Below, in pieces: positions 1 to 11,264 of a stretch of 64,000 nt of DNA. A program made the translations under genes and the position numbers. The stretch lies in contig OV884060.1 of NCBI GenBank assembly GCA_930367215.1, positions 209,563,253 through 209,627,252 of the forward strand, in the 5' to 3' direction. The notes under the pieces were generated by a model, which had not been told where the DNA came from, ran no database searches, and was given only the letters and a program-made list of their open reading frames with translations. Source of the stretch: Pollenia angustigena. Its lineage: Eukaryota; Arthropoda; Insecta; Diptera; Polleniidae. Each line of letters opens with the position of its first letter. The stretch's first letter is position 1.

Positions 1-627
1 TACTTATTAGAAAAGAAAAATCAGCAGAAAAAGATAAACGATTTTTTAATGCCTAAATGCTATGAGTAATTTTATTTGCAATGTAATTTTAATTCAATAG
101 ATATATTCTCGTGATCTCATTTTGGTTTGTAATGAATTCTAATGTATAATTTTATTTTTACTAGGATCGCCCGGTGTTCGAAATTCGACCACTCGACATT
201 TACTTTCGAGAATACCTGTGCGTTATACAACAAAAACGTACACATTTTAAGAAAATGACAAAAATTGACTATTGACCCAACTTTGTACGTATGTCTGTAA
301 GATAAATTAAAACGCTTTTCAAACACTTTTATTCAAAAAATTTAGAAAAAAAATATATTAGAAATCAACCACAAAAAAATTGTTCCCGTATTTATATATA
401 AGATATTATTATAGTAATGGAAATAATAATAAACCACATAAATATGTACATTTATATTTTAATAATGGAAATAACCAGAAAAAATTTCACGTTCAAGGGT
501 GTAAAACAGAAATTTTTTTATGAAATTCGACAATCGCTAACGTGAACAATTTCGCTAACATGAACTCCCTAGGTTTTAATTAGTTCACGTTACCGCGAGC
601 GCACTGTAAAGTCTTTACAACACTGGG
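1..627. other. Intronic AT-rich DNA, no gene seen
   Basis: I see no coding potential and no recognisable repeat boundary here. It should belong to the Dgk intron (or 3' region) downstream of the exon at 13397-14521, because that exon ends in a splice donor and its continuation is not found to the left. Confidence 0.5.
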
Positions 628-631
628 ATCT

Positions 632-1055
632 AATTACCGCATACGATATCGAGCAAAATTGATCGCAAATTTTTATTTTGGTATTACGACTCTCGATATC
701 GATAGAAATGTATCGTAATTTGAGATGAAAGCATTCGATATCGAGTAACCAAAGACATTACTTGAGCCGTTTATTTTGAAAGTGGCATAAGTCATTTCGG
801 TTTTTAAGTCGAGATAATTAAGGGTTTGCGTTTTAACACGTTTAAAAATATGGATGCTAACTTTCGAGAAGATTCACTTGTATTTGATACATCATGATAA
901 TGATATTTTTCTCAGTATTATTATTATTATTATTTATTATTATTATTTATTATTAACTCGATTTTTTTTGAAAAAGTGACTAATGCCACTTTCAAAATAA
1001 ACGGCTCACTTCTCTCTAGTTTTTATTCGATACGTCAGTGTCTATCGAATGCAAT
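632..1055. mobile_element. TIR repeat A, copy 1, interrupted by a MITE
   Basis: The stretch from 632 to about 761 (CCGCATACGATATCGAGCAA and onward) is the reverse complement of 41837-41700, and about 1010-1055 resumes the same alignment (CGATACGTCAGTGTC against CGTTACGCCTGTCC). The gap is filled by the separate inverted-repeat element at 764-1007. Copy 2 at 41605-41837 shows that the family has terminal inverted repeats beginning GGGGT. No coding sequence. Superfamily unknown. Confidence 0.6.
764..1007. mobile_element. Foldback MITE nested in repeat A
   Basis: The ends are about 34-nt imperfect inverted repeats: GAGCCGTTTATTTTGAAAG at 764 and its complement ending ACGGCTC at 1007. The interior is ATT-rich. 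It lies exactly where copy 1 of repeat A is interrupted relative to copy 2, which supports its being a later insertion. Non-autonomous, family unknown. Confidence 0.65.
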
Positions 1056-2230
1056 TTAACAATTTCGTAAAACCCTATATTTGTATGGGAGTACCCCTAA
1101 GGGGTGAAGATAAAGGGCAAGTATGTTTTGAAAAATTGTTGCGGAAAAAAATCTGATGGAAGCCGGTCATACACTTTATCCTTCCAGGAGCGACTCCATG
1201 GCAGTTATGGGACTTTTTCTTAAAAATATTTCTAGACTGTATTAAAAATTTGGTATGGGAGCCTCTTAAAGGAATGGAGAAAAATAAAGTGGGGTTGTAC
1301 ATTAATTTTACACGTCTAGGAGCATCTACGCGCTGCAGGGTCCAAATTTTAGAATTCATAAAAGTTAAGAAATTCTTAAATTTGGACCATGCAGCTCGAT
1401 ATAAAAATGTAAAAAGGCGACGTTCGGCAAAAAAAATTTTTTTTCCAAACCTCCTTGACATATTTTTTTCTTTGTAAGGTGGTACGCTCTAATGTGCAGG
1501 CAACTGCAAACTTCTCATTCATTTTTGTAATTAAACAAATCTTTCCATCGGCCGCTCGTTTTTCCACAAAAACAATGCCACAAAGCCACTTGGGTATCTC
1601 CAGATATAAAAATCATAAGAAAATCCATTTTTTATTGGATCAAAGATTTTCGTTATTTTTGCTCAAGCTCTTATAGTTTCCAAGAGTTTTTCTTATCATG
1701 AAATTAAGCCATGTATGCGATTTTTAATTTGAGGTGAAATAGTAATAAATTGAAATTAAATAAAATATATTAAACAAGAAGGCTGGGTTTTTATGATGTG
1801 GATTAAGTTAAAACTTAGTTTAACGTAGTTTGAAACTCGGATTTTCCCCGTGACATATGTTTTTTTTTATTATTTCATTAAAGACCAACATTTGAGGCAA
1901 CAGTTAGCTGTTCCTTTAAAAACTTTGCAAAAAAACTTGGTAACGGCGGCGTAAATCAGTTTTCATATTAACAAAACCTAGACTAACTGAGATCTCAAAA
2001 ACCCATCCTAAGAAGAATTTAGGACAAATCGATACAAAATTTAATCGTATAATAAACACAACACTTTTGTATGAAAATAACCAAGGCAAATTCAGGTAAA
2101 CGGTGGTGGCGATACATACTACAACAAGTACAGCAACAAAAACACAACATTGTATTTTTTTTGCTGCTTTCGTTGGTCGATATGTCAAAAACACAAGCAA
2201 CTTTTGACATTCCTCTATCAACTGGTGCTG
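1056..2230. other. Uncharacterised intronic DNA
   Basis: No supportable gene. Short open frames on both strands around 1075-1680 have no protein-like composition. The motif TATGGGAG recurs at 1084 and 1254, so it may be part of an old repeat, but no boundaries are visible. Confidence 0.4.
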
Positions 2231-2236
2231 GGATAC

Positions 2237-2302
2237 TATCGATATTTTCTACTTTCGATACTTATCGATAGCTTAGATATCACAATCGATACTTATCGAT
2301 AG
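2237..2302. other. Cluster of TATCGATA octamers (left of LINE)
   Basis: Three perfect TATCGATA palindromes lie at 2237-2244, 2263-2270 and 2294-2301, with further TCGATA half-motifs. In Drosophila this octamer is the DRE bound by DREF. Here it may simply be a repeat unit. A matching cluster sits on the other side of the LINE at 6370-6442, so the cluster was probably one tract before the insertion. Confidence 0.5.
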
Positions 2303-2609
2303 TTCAAATTTATTTTATTTATTTATTTATTTATTTAATTTTAAGTTTTACAATCCAATACAAAGATTAAATCTTATATTAAGTACTGGATAATATACTG
2401 GGTATACAAAAACTGGTTACACATAAAAAAGTATAAAACTATAAAAAAATTAAATTTATAAAAAATACAATTTTTGAGTTAAATATAAAACTTTGAAAAA
2501 CTTTTAAAAAACTTTTTAAAAAATATAAAAATAAAAAATAAAATACATTAAAAATGACTAAAATAACAAAGTTATAAATAAATAAAAGAATTTTGTTATT
2601 TAAAACATT

Positions 2610-5411
2610 TTACACTTGCCTAAAATGTTTAAATATTTCAGTTTTGAATTGCGTTGCATTGTTTATTTTTTGCAAACGAAAGGGTAATTTATTCCAAATT
2701 TTAATGGCATTTATATAGAAATGTTGATCAGATATATGAGTTCTGTGTCTAAGTTGCTTAATACGGTTTCCTCTAGTTGATCTAAGAAAAGTGATTTTGT
2801 TAAAAAGATATTGCGGACTTTGCAAATATATAATCTTGTGTAAGTACAATAACAATTTACATTTCAAAAGATTCTCAAAAGATACATCAAATATTTGCTG
2901 CGTATAAAAAGATATTCTATCGAGTCGTCTTAAGCCAAATACGTATCTGGCTATGTTATTGTATGCTACTTTGAGTTTTTTCAAACTGGTAGAATCACAA
3001 TTTATAAAAAGTTCGCATCCATATAGCAGAGTCTGAATTAAATATCTTTTCGCAAGCAGCATTCGAATATTCTGTGGTATGAACCATTGCGTACACCATA
3101 AATTTCTTAACATCGCATACAACCTTCCCGTAATTACATTAATATGATCACTCCAATCAAGATGATTGTTAAAAGTGATACCAAGGTTTTTAACCGATTC
3201 GACTACGGTAATTTTTGAGTCTCCCAGAACCAAATCAGGAAAACAAACATTATTCTGAGTCTTCTTGGTAATAAGTAGACATTTCGACTTTTTCGGATTA
3301 AGACATAAACCGTTAGTTGTAGCCCAGTCATATATTCGCTTTAGATCAATATTTATTTTGCGGGTGCAATCGTCAATTTCCGTTGCTTTGCAACTAATGT
3401 ATAGTTGAACATCGTCAGCATACATATGTACATTGCAATATCCTAGTTGGTTTGGAAGATCGTTTGAGTAGATTGAGTACAACAAAGGACCTTAGATGGA
3501 ACCTTGCGGTACTCCTCTAGTAAACTCAATTTTATTCGAAATCAAATTCCCATAACAAACAGATTGAGATCTACCAGTTAGATATGATCGCATTAATTTC
3601 GTTGCCGAGGAGGAAAATTGGAAGCTATTTCTTAATTTAAATGTAAGAATTTCCGTATTGACGGAATCGAATGCCTTCGAGTGATCAAGAAGAATTAAAA
3701 AAGTTATTTGATAAGTATCAATTTTTGACCTAATTTCCTCGGTTACATCAATTAGTGCGGATACACAACTATGCTGAGGACGGAAACCGGACTGCCTAGC
3801 AGTAAGCATGTTATTATCATGTATAAATTTACTTATTTGGGAGTGCATTATACGTTCAAGTATTTTCGACAAATATGGGAGAATAGCTATTGGACGAAAA
3901 TCGTCCTTAGTTTTTGGTATTGGGATAACTTTTGCATGTTTCCAGAGCGTAGGGAAAATTGATGTAGTAAGAATCATGTTGAAGAGATTGGTTATATAAG
4001 GTAGAATCACCGGTAGTACTATTCTTACGAATTTGGGATCTAATCTGTCAAAGCTCGTTGCATTTGATTTAATACTTAGAAGGTTTTCCAATACATCAGC
4101 CTGCGTTACACAACTAAAAGTAAATCCAAAAGAGTTATGAGTATCAGGAAAACTCCTAAGGTTAGTAATATCGGCAGATGGGGCAGGTAGTACTGCGAAT
4201 TTCTGATTAAGTTCATTGACATCTACATCTCTACTACACACATGGGTATCATTTACTAGGCCAATATTTCGTATTTCCTTCCACTTACTTTTACTATCTA
4301 AGCAGTTTGAAAATTTTGTGTTAAAAGAAGAAGATTTTGCTGTTCTTATTTCAGCAGTAACCCTATTACGTAAAGAACGAAAAGATGCCAAAAGCTCAGG
4401 AGTTTTAAACCTTTTCCATCTTGTATATGCTAAGTTTCTACTTTCAATAAGACTTTGTATATTAGGCGTAAACCAAGGGTTGGTAATTGATTTTCTTCTT
4501 ATTGTCTTTAAAGGAACAATTTCTTCAAATAACTGTGTGAGATTTGACTGTATAAAATTAAGTTTTTCGTCAACAGTTTCCATATAAAAGATGCAGTCCC
4601 AATCAATTCGAAGGAGTTGCTCATTTAATGATTGTGTATTTATGTTCTTAAAATCTCTATAGCTATAATTTTCATCTAGTTTGTTAGGTACAAAGTTATA
4701 ACAAGTGAAAATCAGATCATGTTTTGAAAAAACCGGTGCTGATATTTGATCAAACGTAAGAATTTTCGATAAAGAATTGGTAAAAAATACATCCAGAAGA
4801 GAATTAGCACTATGTGTATAGTGTGTTGGTAAAGTACTGTTAACAGGATACAGTCCAATGCATTTCATTTCATTTGTAAAAGAAGATTCCACTATGATGT
4901 TGTCATTAAAATCACCCGATATAATTATATTTGTAAAACCAACAGTTATATGAGACAATGTTGAAAAGAAGTCTTCAAACTTTACTCCCCTATGAGGTCT
5001 ATAGACATTACCAATCAACATTTTCTCATTACCACTTTGTAGTTCCAAAAATATGAATTCTATATTGTCACCTATTTTAGATTTTGTGTGTAATTTACAT
5101 TTAAAACAATTTTTGACGTATATCGCTACACCACCTGCTTTTTTTCCACTGTTCCTGTCATTTCTGAAAAGCTTATAACCGCGTAAGCTATAACAATTGT
5201 CTTTGACCTTAGGTATAAACCAAGTTTCAGAGACGCATATTATATCAACATTAGAAGACTATAATATATAACGAAACTCATCTATTTTACAAAGCAAACT
5301 TTGAGCGTTTATGTGCACAATATTTAGGCCCTTATTAAGTTTAGTAAAAATACGAACCATATTGTGTGTATTAAATTTGGAATTTACCCTGTTATCAGAT
5401 AAATTTATCAT
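2610..5411 (-). pseudogene. LINE ORF2: endonuclease-reverse transcriptase, two nonsense codons
   Basis: One continuous frame of 933 codons from an ATG at 5411 to the stop at 2610, broken only by TAG at codon 51 (5259-5261) and TAA at codon 640 (3492-3494, inside the QGSI-GPLLY motif, which normally reads QGSILGPLLY). The N-terminal part matches the endonuclease (HINAQSLLCK, SETW, later SGDFND). The RT part has DFRPIAILPYLSKILERI, LLDHSKAFDSV, GVPQGSI and the catalytic YADD at 3411-3422. The C-terminal part has the IKIWNKLPFRLQ motif usual in CR1/L2/jockey relatives. No RNase H domain is seen. With so few lesions the copy is young, but it cannot encode a full protein as read. Confidence 0.88.
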
Positions 5412-5593
5412 AATGTTTTACAAAAATAGCAACGCAAAAAATATTTTTGTTTGAGGCAAGTTTAAAGATTTTCGATTTGATATTGATTCTAAATTTGACA
5501 TTAAAAGAATTTGTACAACATAAGCACAATTTGGTAAAAAAGTAAAACAGTATACTATAAAATATAAAACAGTACAATGATGAAAATGATTGA

Positions 5594-6369
5594 TTATTCT
5601 TCATGTTGCGGACGAAATAAATTAAAAATATCATTAATGCTTTCCATTGGAGTTGGTTGATCAGAACGATTAACCTTGACAAATACAATACCATGTCTAG
5701 TGTAGACAGAAGCAACTTTATTATCTTTCCATAAACGCACAGCTTCAATATAGATTTTAAAATTTTTTGGAGTTAAATTTTCCTTAACATTGAAGACAAC
5801 ATCAGAATTAAATCCAATATCATATAGTGTTAACGGACCTTCTCGCGTTTGCATTAAATTTGAAATTGATTTTAGCACAAAATTTCTATCATATGGCTTT
5901 TTAAGCCTAACGATAATAGCATGATCAGCGTTGTTAACCCCCACTTTAGTTTTTTTAAGCGAAAAATAGATTGCACTGGTGGTGGGTTAATTTTTATAGC
6001 ATTGCATAATTTATTAAAAATATCGTTAACATCGTCGTTTTCATATAGAGGTACTCCATTAATACGTAAATCAGTTGCAACAGTAACATTTTCTTGTTTA
6101 GCTAATTCTTTTTTTATTTCATCAACTTCTTTTCTTAGACTTAATACATCTGCCGCGACTGTTTCTAATTCACGTACTCTTTCTTTGACACCATTTATTT
6201 CTCTTTTAATCTCATCAAAGGTTTTATCAACTCTTTCTATAATTCTTATCTCACTGTTTTTTACTAGCTCGCATAAATCAGAAAAACGTTTATTTATGTA
6301 TTCGTTTTGTTTATTCATTTTCTCATCTAACCATTGCAATGAAAGTGAAGGAGAATCAGTACCCAGTAC
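5594..6369 (-). pseudogene. LINE ORF1: coiled-coil / RRM-like nucleic-acid-binding protein, frameshifted
   Basis: The first part (about 6369-5940) is charged and coiled-coil-like (EIKREINGVKERVRELE), followed by LRINGVPLYENDDVNDIF, typical of LINE ORF1 proteins without CCHC knuckles. Near 5900-5945 the frame shifts by one base, and the second part (VNNADHAIIVRLKKPYDR to FRPQHEE, stop at 5594) continues the same protein. Upstream codons remain open to 6388 without a methionine, which suggests the true N-terminus was lost by 5' truncation. It precedes ORF2 by about 180 bp. Confidence 0.75.
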
Positions 6370-6442
6370 TCGATAGTTTAGATTTCCCTACCGATACCAT
6401 CGATAGTTCAGATCTTACTATCGATACTTTCGATATTTTTAT
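6370..6442. other. TCGATA-rich tract right of LINE
   Basis: Counterpart of the 2237-2302 cluster: one perfect TATCGATA at 6419-6426 plus several TCGATA motifs. It probably formed one array with the left cluster before the LINE inserted. Confidence 0.45.
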
Positions 6443-6477
6443 CGACTGAATGTTTGTACTTGACTAGGAAACATTTA

Positions 6478-6751
6478 GGCCCTAAATTTGTAAAACGCAA
6501 AAGCAACGCCAAAAATTATATTGAAAGCAAAAACAAAATCGACAATATTTCATAATTTTGTTGTTGTTTTCTATAGAAATGAATATTGAATTTTTAAATT
6601 TTAAACGCTGCATGTCTTGTGGCGTTGATAATTTTTAAACGCAATATGTATTTCTGTAGAAAGCAACAACAAAATTTTGAAAAATTTTTGACATTGTTTT
6701 TGCTTTCAATGTTATTTTTGGGATTGCGTTGCGTTTTACAAATTCAGGGCC
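6478..6751. mobile_element. MITE, GGCCCTAAATTTG termini, TTA target duplication (copy 1)
   Basis: Inverted ends GGCCCTAAATTTGTAAAACG at both sides, flanked by TTA at 6475-6477 and 6752-6754. The interior has a second symmetric layer (GAAAGCAAAAACAA and complement). A 243-bp relative lies at 30611-30853. A TTA duplication with GGCCC termini would suit a PIF/Harbinger-type origin, which is inference. Confidence 0.75.
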
Positions 6752-7289
6752 TTAATTTTTTGTAAAAACACAATTTGGTTTAAGGCAGTTCCTCCTGCTA
6801 ATAAATATTTCACCGGCAGCTGAAACGCACCTTTATGAAGGAACCGAAGTACCAGGGCCTATAAGATATTTAACTGCAACTTAAGGTACTGCTCTAAATT
6901 GGTTTTGATTCTCCTCCCAAAAGGAAATCGGTGTAAAGGACTTTTCCTCAAATGGCTGTTCATTGTATTGCCTTTTGCGCGCAAATACATTTGCATTTTT
7001 TTTACAACATTACAAGAACATTTGACATATCAGTCCGTATGTAAACATATACAAATTTTGACAAAAGCGTCCCAAATTAGCAGTATAAAGCAGTACAGCT
7101 GAGCTATCAATACCACCTGCTTGCTATACTTCTTATTTGTTGTTATTCAGCGCGAATTATTAGCATGTAAATTATTATTTAAAATGTATTTTATTTAAAA
7201 TGTATTTTAAATAATAATTTCGATATTTTTCCTATCGACGCCACCTGAAAAATTAATTCACCTTGAATATTATCAAGAACAAATATACA
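6752..7289. other. Intronic DNA, no gene
   Basis: AT-rich, with a small palindrome AATTATTATTTAAAATG at about 7169-7220. No supportable coding region. Confidence 0.4.
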
Positions 7290-8070
7290 ACATTGTATCG
7301 GGTGTTTTTTTTTAGCTGTTTAAGAATTTGAAATGATAATACGAGACAAAAATATTGTTGAAATGAAATTTTAGATAAATTCATGGCATTTTTTAAATAT
7401 GATTTCCGGCATATGTCCGTCGCGGCTACGAGTTATATGGTCCATTCGATCGGTCCAATTTTTTTTTACCACATTTTGCAATACATCTGGCTGCATGCCG
7501 TTAACGGTGGCTTGAATATTGGTTTCCCATGCTTCAAGAGTTGCTGGTTTATTGGCATAAACCACTGTTAAGTCAGCCCCAAAGTCATCCAGAGGCGTTA
7601 AGTCGCTCGATCGAGGAGGTCAGTGAACAGGACATCTTCAAGAAATTAAGTGTTCACTAAATTGATTTTGCAATAAGTTGAGTTTTAAGCGCGCTGTATG
7701 GCAAGTTGTGCCGTCTTGTTGTTCGTTCATAAATGTCGTTAATTTTTGGATTTATTTTTGGAAAAAATAGAGTCATCATGGCTCGATAGCTCTCGCCATT
7801 CACCGTAACGACAGCTCTTTGCTCATTTCGAAAGAGCGTGTAAAACGAACAACCAATTTTAATACATGAAATGGGGATTCGTAAAAGGCTTGACGATTTT
7901 CTTGGCCCTGAATACGGCAATTTTGCTTATTGACGTAACCATTTAACCAGTAATAAGCCTTGTAAAATGTTCAAACTGCTCTATGAACTTCGTGAACAGA
8001 TACAATTTTTTATTCAAAGTATACTTTCCACAATTTGGAAGCGCTGTTCTAACGTTAAACGATTATTGAT
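7290..8070 (-). pseudogene. Tc1/mariner-type transposase relic
   Basis: Read on the minus strand in several frames. It begins with a helix-turn-helix-like piece (LEQRFQIVESI without intact frame), then RNEQRAVVTVNGESYRAMMT, then LTPLDDFGADLTVVYANKPATLEAWETNIQ and a C-terminus WTDRMDHITRSRDGHMPEIIFK. These are hallmarks of a DDE transposase family in which VTVNGxRYRAM, PLDxFLWGYV and HMPEIIFK are conserved. Many stops, frameshifts and an internal deletion are present. GGGTGTTTTTTTTT at about 7299 probably marks one transposon end; a similar end follows the relic at 47160-47390. Confidence 0.75.
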
Positions 8071-8489
8071 GACTTGCTAAACTAAAGTCAGCAGAAATGT
8101 CCACACAGTTTGACATTGTCAGCAGTCAAGCAATTCGATATCGAAAGTTGTTGATATCGAAAGTTATCATGCAGGCTAAAAACACATCCGATATAATTAG
8201 ACGATAAGACAACGTATACGACGTTAATGCGAGCTTGTGATTTGGACAATTGTTTTCTTAGTTCTCTATTTTCTTTTATAACATTATATTCAATGTCATT
8301 CTTACTAAAATTTATATTAAATTGCATGAAATATTTCATGTTTATTGGTAAAATTCCATATCATTTTTATTCCAAATTTCTTATTGCTTTAATGGAGTTC
8401 TTTATGTGTTAGCAATTTGTTTAGCTCAGTAAGAGCGTAATTGGAAATTACGCCTTTTAAACTAAAAGAAAAGTGAAACATTGCGTCTG

Positions 8490-8711
8490 CTGTAGATAAG
8501 ACAAATAAAAGTGGAATATTCGGCTGTGCCGAATCATTGATACCCTCCCTACACAGCTTAAGAATTTTTTAGGATTGTGCTTTAGATCTTTATATTTATT
8601 ATAAACCAATATTAATTATACCTGTCTTTACAGTATGATATGTAATTCGTGGCTGTTTTAGACGTATAAAAGCCTATTTCAAAAGTATGTTCGCTTTATA
8701 TGGAGCATATC
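8490..8711 (+). mobile_element. DINE-1-like fragment, TTCGGCTGTGCCGAAT head
   Basis: Contains TATTCGGCTGTGCCGAATC, a short hairpin, followed by ATTGATACCCTCC. The same head is at 62362. It is cut short by the MITE at 8712 and a different DINE-1-like copy starting at 8994. No protein. Confidence 0.55.
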
Positions 8712-8908
8712 GTCGGCTTAATGTGCAAACCTGCTAAATACACTTTTTAAGGTAATTGAGATTTTGAAGCCGTGTCGTAGAGAAAGATCCGCCTCGTCGA
8801 CCAGCATATTGTTTTTCTTCATTTTGAGTTTTGAAATATAAGAATTTTTTTTGTCTCTCCTGTAAAATTTGCTGAAAGTGAGTTAGGAGGTTTCCATATT
8901 CAGTTGAC
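8712..8908. mobile_element. MITE with GTCGG...GCAAACCTGCTAA ends (copy 1)
   Basis: Left end GTCGGCTTAATGTGCAAACC. Right end, read inward, is GTCAACTGAATATGGAAACC. The interior (AGCCGTGTCGTAGAGAAAG, CCTCGTCGACCAGCAT) is the reverse complement of 60438-60684, so this is a two-copy family in the window. Confidence 0.7.
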
Positions 8909-8993
8909 GATATGGTGAATAATGGACTTATCTTTACAAACATTTAGTAGTATGATTTCAAGTCAATTCTAGTCAGTAAAACGAATGTAACTA

Positions 8994-9715
8994 AAGACAA
9001 GTAAGAAAGTATAGTCGGTCAAGCCCGACCATATGATACCGTACACCACAGTATTAGAAATAAAAAACACATCATGCTTATGTGTCCATATAAATATGGA
9101 TTTATCTATGGTTATAAAACTCATTAAAATCGGGTTAAAAGCTTGTGAGGGGCAGAAATTGCCCTCTACCTCCCCTTGTGGTCCTATTTTTGAAAAACTG
9201 TATTGCTTATGTGTCCATATAGATATGGATCTATCTATGTTTTGAATTTCATTAAAATCGGTTTGAGAGGCAGAAATTGGCCCTATCTCCCCTCGTGGTC
9301 CTATTTTTTAAAAAATACATCCCTTTTGTGTCCATGAAGATATGGTTCTATGTAAGTTTTAAATTTCATTAAAATCGGTTTGATAGTTTCTGAGAGGAAG
9401 AAATTTCCCCCTATCTTCCCTCGTGGTCCTACGATTCGGCCTATTTTCAATAGGCTTGGTCCTTGAGTCAATAAAAACCTATGTCCCGAATTTTATCAAT
9501 TTATCTCCAAAATTGCGACCTGTACTTTGCGCACAAGGTTACATGGACATCCAGCCAGCCAGCCAGCCGGACGGACATATTTAGTTCGACTCAGAAAGTG
9601 ATTCTGAGTCGATCGGTTTACTTTAAGGTGGGTATTGGACCAATATTTTAAGGCGTTACACACATCAGCACAAATGCATAATACCCTCTCCACTATTGTG
9701 GTGTGGGTATCTCAT
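8994..9715 (+). mobile_element. DINE-1/mini-me-like interspersed element, full-length type
   Basis: Head: AAGTATAGTCGGTCAAGCCC then GATACC. Core: two to three imperfect tandem units of roughly 125 bp (TTATGTGTCCATATAnATATGG ... CTCCCCTyGTGGTCCTA). Then a CCAGCCAGCCAGCCGGACGG microsatellite, GTTCGACTCAGAAAGTGATT palindromic motif, and tail ATACCCTCTCCACTATTGTG. This order (hairpin head, tandem core, CCAG/ACGG microsatellite, short tail) is that of Drosophila DINE-1/mini-me Helitron-related elements; assignment by architecture only. No protein. Confidence 0.75.
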
Positions 9716-9779
9716 TGTCAATTGTTGGTGTTTTGTCTAAGTTTTGATAACGTTACAAATAAGACTTGGGTGCTTGTAA

Positions 9780-9990
9780 TTCTCATTCGCTTTACAGTTT
9801 TATTTGTATAATATCTTTAGCTTTTCCAAGGTCTTTAGAAAAAGGTTTTCTGATGATCTAGCCTAAGCAACCAGTGAAATGTGCAAAGGAACTAGCTTAT
9901 CAACCAACAATAAATTTCAGTGTTTTTATCGAGAATGAAGATTGGGAATTAAGCACAATCATAATTTGTTAGTTGGGAAACCTTAAATAT
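9780..9990 (+). repeat. Dispersed ~200-270-bp repeat (copy 1 of 4)
   Basis: Shares TTTAGCTTTTCCAAGGTCTT, CCTAAGCAACCAGTGAAATG and TTGGGAATTAAGCAC-type blocks with 30358-30600, 33915-34110 and 46880-47140. Non-coding. No terminal repeats are visible. Confidence 0.65.
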
Positions 9991-10309
9991 GAAATTGCGT
10001 GTTTTTCCTTGTGCGACCAATGAAAGCAGAAACAATATATTTATAGCAATTGATAGCAATTGATGAATTTTGGCACCCATTTTTTTTTGCATAATTCAGT
10101 TAAAAGAGCCTTTTTGCAGAATTTTTAAAATTTTTATGTGCATATTTTGATACAGGTTAAATGTTTGGCGATGTTTGGCGATGCATAGAAATCTGGACGA
10201 ATCTTTTAGTATACCGATCGATTTAGAATCACTTTGGTTGTCTGACCATATTAACCTTGTGAGCAAACTACAAGTTGAATTCTTGTAGATAATTTGGGAG
10301 GTGCTTTAA

Positions 10310-10990
10310 AACCTTGTGAGATAAGGCCGTGATGGCTTTATTGCTCAATTTAATGGGAGATAAAGCCATAATAGCCTTATTGAGAGGTAAGGTCATATTT
10401 AAAATTTTGTGAAATAAGAGATATACAGCCCAATTATGAATAGAAATTCCCCGGGAGTTTTTTCCCTTTTTCCATTTTTACAATTGAATTTACATAGGAA
10501 AAATGGGAGAAGGGAGAAAACTCCCGTGGAATTTTTATTCATAATTGGAATGATAGTCATATTTTTTTTCGCAAATGAGAGATAAAACCATATTTTTCCA
10601 GAATACATATTGTTATTCATGGTGTAAACATTCTGTAAAAGGGAAAATCCTTAGTTATCATTGAAAAACATTTTTTTAACTCTTGTGACGCACACAGGAA
10701 AACTTTATTCAGCGAAGCCACCAGCCGCGTCCTACTGGAGGAAAAACCCCTAAACACGGCCGCAGGCCGTCACGCAGAAAAACTTTAGTATGCGAAGCCA
10801 GATTTCAATACTTAACTTTAGTGTCTCCGTAACTGTAATGAGAGATAAAGCCATTTTCTAATATTGCTAATGTGAGCTAATACCATGATGGCTTTATCTT
10901 CCATTCAAATGAAAAATAAATTAAAAAGGCTTTATCTCCCTATTGAATGAGAGATAAAGCCATCATGGCCTTATTGATTACATTTGGTAA
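10310..10990. repeat. AAAGCC/GGCTTTAT palindrome-rich composite repeat
   Basis: Several copies of GAGATAAAGCCATAATAGCC and its complement are spread through this stretch. It also contains a GC-rich block at 10680-10800 (GCGAAGCCA, CGGCCGCAGGCCGTCACGC) related to the 82-bp arrays at 24395, 28250 and 37515. The same association of the two sequence types occurs at 27950-28690 and 37240-37745. Confidence 0.6.
10430..10548. repeat. Long imperfect hairpin (MITE-like)
   Basis: CCAATTATGAATAGAAATTC at 10430 pairs with the complement at 10529-10548, and CGGGAGTTTTTTCCC pairs with GGGAGAAAACTCCCG. Loop of about 20 bp. Probably a foldback insertion within the larger repeat. Confidence 0.65.
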
Positions 10991-11000
10991 ATACATTTTA

Positions 11001-11264
11001 ATTGAGGGGCTTAGAGCACAAGGGGTTTAAGTGCCTTTTTCTAAAATTTACTTTACATATGGAATTATAAGTGTATTTCGGAGAAGTTGTTCAGAGCACA
11101 AGAGGTGAATGTAGGATTCCCATCCGGATGCTAGATATAGTGAACAATTTAAGCACTTGACATTAAAATACCTGCTTCACTTGGAGCACAAGCGAAACAA
11201 CCGCTTCTGTCTCATTATTTAAAATAAATCACTTGAACCCCTTGTGCTTTAAGCCCCTCAATTG
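11001..11264. mobile_element. MITE with TTGAGGGGCTTA...CACAAGGGG inverted ends
   Basis: The two ends share TTGAGGGGCTTAGAGCACAA-type 33-bp inverted repeats (left 11001-11034, right 11230-11264). The short motif AGAGCACAAGNGGT recurs inside at about 11095 and 11185. Confidence 0.7.

Larger units (their letters stand above)
2311..6369 (-). mobile_element. CR1/L2-like (jockey-group) non-LTR retrotransposon, nearly intact
   Basis: Minus-strand LINE with ORF1 (coiled coil plus RRM-like region) and ORF2 (apurinic-type endonuclease plus reverse transcriptase with YADD). Its 3' end is a short (AAAT)n tail at 2311-2340 rather than poly(A). Flanks TCGATAGTTCAAATT (2296-2310) and TCGATAGTTTAGATT (6370-6384) agree at 13 of 15 positions and may be the target-site duplication. 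An alternative is the 12-bp match ATCGATAGTTCA at 2295-2306 and 6399-6410. ORF1 is open right up to about 6369 without an obvious methionine start, so the copy is probably 5' truncated. Confidence 0.85.
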
